Positions 61,422 through 64,000 of a stretch of DNA of 64,000 nt are shown piece by piece (the stretch's first letter is position 1; every line of letters starts with the position of its first letter). Below the pieces are notes generated by a model. The model saw only the letters and a list, made by a program, of their open reading frames with translations. It was not told where the DNA came from and ran no database searches. Source of the DNA: Planctomycetota bacterium (GTDB taxonomy: Bacteria; Planctomycetota; Uabimicrobiia; Uabimicrobiales; Uabimicrobiaceae); contig JAJDCR010000114.1 in assembly GCA_029260735.1 (NCBI GenBank), positions 124,001 through 188,000 on the forward strand, in the 5' to 3' direction. A program made the position numbers and the translations under genes.

Positions 61422-62732
61422 TTAGGATTTGAACCACTGGTCTTTGATCAAAGAGTCAATAATTTTTTGTCCTCTATGGCCAAAAATAGGATGTGGGAGT
61501 ATAGATAGTTCATCAGCTAGCTTAATGGCTGTGTGAGCCGGGGGTTCTCCGTTTTCACGAGCTAATTTGAGTACCTTAAGAGTTTTTTGGTAGATCGAAT
61601 ACTCCCACTCTTGGTCCAAATGCCGTTCGATAAATTGATCATTTTTGACATAACCGTATTGTTCATTGGAGCAATTGACAATTCCCATACGATTGACTAA
61701 GAAGTCAGGAACATAAAGAATTCCCCGCTCAAAAATTAGACGATCGTCTCTATGGGCGTCCTCTAGTTGGTTGTTGGCAGCACCGCAAATGATTTTGGCT
61801 TTAATATTTGGGATACTTTGAGGGGTTAAAATGGCTCCGGTCGCACAAGGAGCTAAAATATCACAAGAGGTCTCTAGAATAGAATTATCTCCTTTACTAA
61901 CAACGCTAGCTTGGAGATTTTTTCCAAAGAATTCCTTTTCTGCTTGGGCCACTAAATCGGGATTAATGTCACAAGCAATAACTTGGGCCACGTTTTTTTC
62001 AAAGAGGAACTGAATCAATTGAATTCCGACATGTCCCATCCCTTGCACCCCAATAGTTTTACCAGAGAGGGAACTTCCGTTTAACATTTCAACGGCCGCT
62101 TCCATACCTCGCACAACACCTCGGGCAGTTGCGGTAGAAGGATTCCCGCTTCCTCCTAGTTCTAGGGGGAGGCAAGTGACAAAACGAGTTGTGGCAAAAA
62201 TATTTCCAATATCGGTGGTGGTTGTTCCAACGTCTTCTGCTGTGACATAGCAACCTCGAAGATCTGTCATCAACTCGCCATATTCTTGAAAAATAGCTTG
62301 TCTAACTTGAGGGTCTCGGTTATCGACTTGAGAGTTTCGAGCGATGACTCCTTTTCCTCCACCCCACCACAGGCCAGCTAGGGCATTTTTATGAGTCATC
62401 CCAGCGGATAAACGCAAACCATCACGTAGAAAATCTTCTACGGTGTTGTAGCCCCAAAAACGAGTTCCTCCTGCTCCTTGCCCTCTTTGAGTTCTGTGAA
62501 CAAAAGCCCCTTGAAGAACATCGTGTTCTTTGGTTATTTGAATAAAAATTCCTTCATGCTCTAAATAATCTCTGTCTTCTCCGTTTAAAAAATCTGCAAT
62601 GGGTTGTAATACTTCATGAGATGGTTTGCATTTCTTTTCACTTTGGTTATAAACAAAATGAAAACGACGGATACCATTCTCACGTAAAAAAGTGATCAGC
62701 TCTTGAGGAGAAATTTTTAGCAAGTCTACCAT
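61422..62732 (-). CDS. Leu/Phe/Val/Glu-type amino-acid dehydrogenase
   Basis: A 436-residue ELFV dehydrogenase catalysing NAD(P)-dependent oxidative deamination of an amino acid. Substrate-binding K115 (GMTHKNALAG) and catalytic K127 in WWGGGKGVI are present, then TAEDVGTT and the Rossmann loop GVQGMGHVG. LPLELGGSGNPSTATARGV is also family-typical. It is longer than leucine dehydrogenase by an N-terminal extension of about 60 residues; sequence resembles leucine/valine dehydrogenases more than glutamate dehydrogenases, but substrate is not assignable by eye. Confidence 0.87.
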   Translation of the reverse strand: MVDLLKISPQELITFLRENGIRRFHFVYNQSEKKCKPSHEVLQPIADFLNGEDRDYLEHEGIFIQITKEHDVLQGAFVHRTQRGQGAGGTRFWGYNTVEDFLRDGLRLSAGMTHKNALAGLWWGGGKGVIARNSQVDNRDPQVRQAIFQEYGELMTDLRGCYVTAEDVGTTTTDIGNIFATTRFVTCLPLELGGSGNPSTATARGVVRGMEAAVEMLNGSSLSGKTIGVQGMGHVGIQLIQFLFEKNVAQVIACDINPDLVAQAEKEFFGKNLQASVVSKGDNSILETSCDILAPCATGAILTPQSIPNIKAKIICGAANNQLEDAHRDDRLIFERGILYVPDFLVNRMGIVNCSNEQYGYVKNDQFIERHLDQEWEYSIYQKTLKVLKLARENGEPPAHTAIKLADELSILPHPIFGHRGQKIIDSLIKDQWFKS

Positions 62733-62839
62733 TAGTTTTTCCTGTTTTACAAAATCAAATCTTAGATATCCTAAACTAAGAAAAATCCTATCCGAGAATG
62801 CACTCTAGGTCAAGAAAAAACGATTTTTTCGGGATGTCC

Positions 62840-62878
62840 AAAAAAAATCCCACTAAGGTTTTAAACCTAAGTGGGATT
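62840..62878 (-). terminator. Terminator of valS
   Basis: On the minus strand ATCCCACTTAGGTTT pairs with AAACCTTAGTGGGAT (one mismatch), followed by a run of eight T; it lies 16 nt after the valS stop. Confidence 0.9.
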
Positions 62879-62893
62879 GGTGATCATTGAACC

Positions 62894-64000
62894 TTAGCTC
62901 AGTTGTTTAACTTCGTCATATACTTGACGGAGTTTATCGAGCTTTTCTTGGTTTTCTCGTTGTCTTTGTTGCTCCGCTTCAACAACTTCTTTTTTCGCTC
63001 TTTGGACAAAGTTTGCATTAGAGAGCTTTCCATCTAAACGTTTGGCGTAGTTTTCTGCATCTGCAATTTCTTTTTCGATGCGACTAAGCTCTTTGGAAAC
63101 GTCGACAAATTCTTTGACGTCTAAATAGATCTCAAAGGAAGAATTGATCAGAGTAACCGTTTTTTCGGGTTTGTGGACTCCTCCTTCTATTTTCTCTAGG
63201 CTTTCTAAGTTACCTAGGCGAATAATACTACTTTGGGCGTCTGCGATTAAAGACTCTCCAATGGTATCTAGCGCACGCACAGAGGCTTTGATTTTCTCCG
63301 AGTTCTTAATTCCGTAGTTGGCTCTTAAAGTACGAATTTCCGTAACAAACTCTTGGAGTTTGGTGAACTTTTCAATGATATTAGAAAGTTTTTTGTCAAT
63401 GGCTCGTCCTTCGGGAAATTTCTCCATCATCAGAATTTCAGATTGAGGACGTTCTTTTCCCCAAAGTTGATGCTTGTCTCCTAGAGGAAGTAGAGTTTTC
63501 CAAAGCTCCTCTGTGATATAAGGAGCTACCGGATGAAAAAGCCTTAGAATATCTGCAAAAGCGGTAAATAGACTATGCAAGGCTGTTTTCCTGTCAATGC
63601 TATCGTCGGAGGTTAAACGAGCTTTGCACAACTCTACATACCAGTCGCAGAAATCGTTCCAGATGAGCTGGTAATAAGTTTGTCCTATAGTTGAAAATTC
63701 ATAGTTATCTAAGCATTTTCGTTGCCAAGCAGCGGCTAACTGAATTTTTCCGTGTATCCAACGATCTTCATCGTTCATATGAGCCGAAAAATCGCTAGGG
63801 GCATTTCCCCCTTTTTGAGCATCTTGCTCGACGTACATAAAGATAAAGCGAGCGGCATTCCACAACTTTGTCATGAAACGTCGGCCTACTTCTTGGAAAA
63901 TTTCCAGACTGATACGGATCTCTTGGCCAGTGGAACATTGGTTAACAAGAGTGTAGCGCATGGCATCTGCTCCGACCGCTTCGTATCCACTAGGAAAGGT
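62894..64000 (-). CDS. valS: Valyl-tRNA synthetase, C-terminal part (gene runs off right edge)
   Basis: The last 368 codons of a class I aminoacyl-tRNA synthetase. The open frame continues to the window edge upstream of the internal ATG at 63961; the boundary sequence SGYEAVGADAMRYTL is the segment just after the KMSKS loop in ValS. The anticodon-binding helical domain contains RRFMTKLWNAARF and FHPVAPYITEELW. The C-terminal coiled coil (ELSRIEKEIADAENYAKRL, then LSNANFVQRAKKEVVEAE) is diagnostic of ValS rather than IleS or LeuS. The catalytic HIGH region lies outside the window. Confidence 0.96.
   Translation of the reverse strand, partial: TFPSGYEAVGADAMRYTLVNQCSTGQEIRISLEIFQEVGRRFMTKLWNAARFIFMYVEQDAQKGGNAPSDFSAHMNDEDRWIHGKIQLAAAWQRKCLDNYEFSTIGQTYYQLIWNDFCDWYVELCKARLTSDDSIDRKTALHSLFTAFADILRLFHPVAPYITEELWKTLLPLGDKHQLWGKERPQSEILMMEKFPEGRAIDKKLSNIIEKFTKLQEFVTEIRTLRANYGIKNSEKIKASVRALDTIGESLIADAQSSIIRLGNLESLEKIEGGVHKPEKTVTLINSSFEIYLDVKEFVDVSKELSRIEKEIADAENYAKRLDGKLSNANFVQRAKKEVVEAEQQRQRENQEKLDKLRQVYDEVKQLS

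Overview
The window is a low-G+C bacterial chromosome segment with many signs of a Gram-negative planctomycete-like (PVC) organism. There are Ser/Thr kinases, one fused to a formylglycine-generating-enzyme (FGE/sulfatase-modifying) domain. There is a PEP-CTERM protein, an MCE/Mla phospholipid transporter, many lipoproteins with lipoboxes, and WD40, HEAT, delta-60 and PQQ-type repeat proteins. The exact lineage is an inference; a low-G+C planctomycete such as the Uabimicrobium group fits well.

Layout. 1-534: start of a biotin carboxylase gene running off the left edge. 807-2003: orphan Bax1-type nuclease. 2064-7698: an mlaE-mlaD-lipoprotein-mlaF operon that continues into a STAS protein and a HATPase-GAF-SpoIIE phosphatase. 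7806-11674: TraB-family membrane protein, PQQ-propeller protein, META lipoprotein. 11686-16894: accessory genes (PEP-mutase family, VOC, PAP2, ceramidase-like) interleaved with three copies of a conserved structured non-coding RNA element. 16969-21817: HicB-like membrane protein, dipeptide epimerase, L,D-transpeptidase and a pseudokinase. 22002-22086: tRNA-Leu(UAG). 22277-23457: broken WD40 gene between direct IS-end-like repeats. 23604-28492: PiT-like and MFS transporters, then a visibly G+C-richer katG, probably acquired. 28493-29286: gene-free region with three perfect hairpins. 29287-35358: lipoproteins, purB, a GT39-type transferase, HEAT and delta-60 proteins. 35706-39578: a 1290-residue UPF0104-UPF0182 fusion. 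39696-48435: protease-AlbA fusion, uncharacterised membrane and secreted proteins, GNAT, SGNH and lipase-like enzymes, PEP-CTERM protein. 48550-57430: VanX-type dipeptidase, acyl-CoA ligase, VKOR-DsbA-DsbA fusion, GT39-like protein, MsrA, HTTM protein. 57655-64000: kinase-FGE receptor, zinc-ribbon membrane protein, Leu/Glu-type dehydrogenase and the 3' part of valS.

The most novel item is the three-copy RNA element (about 11796-11978, 13425-13606, 16729-16894). Two copies have a sigma70-like promoter with 17-nt spacing. All copies have conserved hairpins, with compensatory or wobble changes between copies, an almost invariant single-stranded core and a strong intrinsic terminator. No RNA family known to me matches it.

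Other themes are envelope and peptidoglycan maintenance (Mla, L,D-transpeptidase, dipeptide epimerase, VanX-like dipeptidase), extracytoplasmic thiol chemistry (VKOR-DsbA, MsrA) and partner-switching or kinase signalling.
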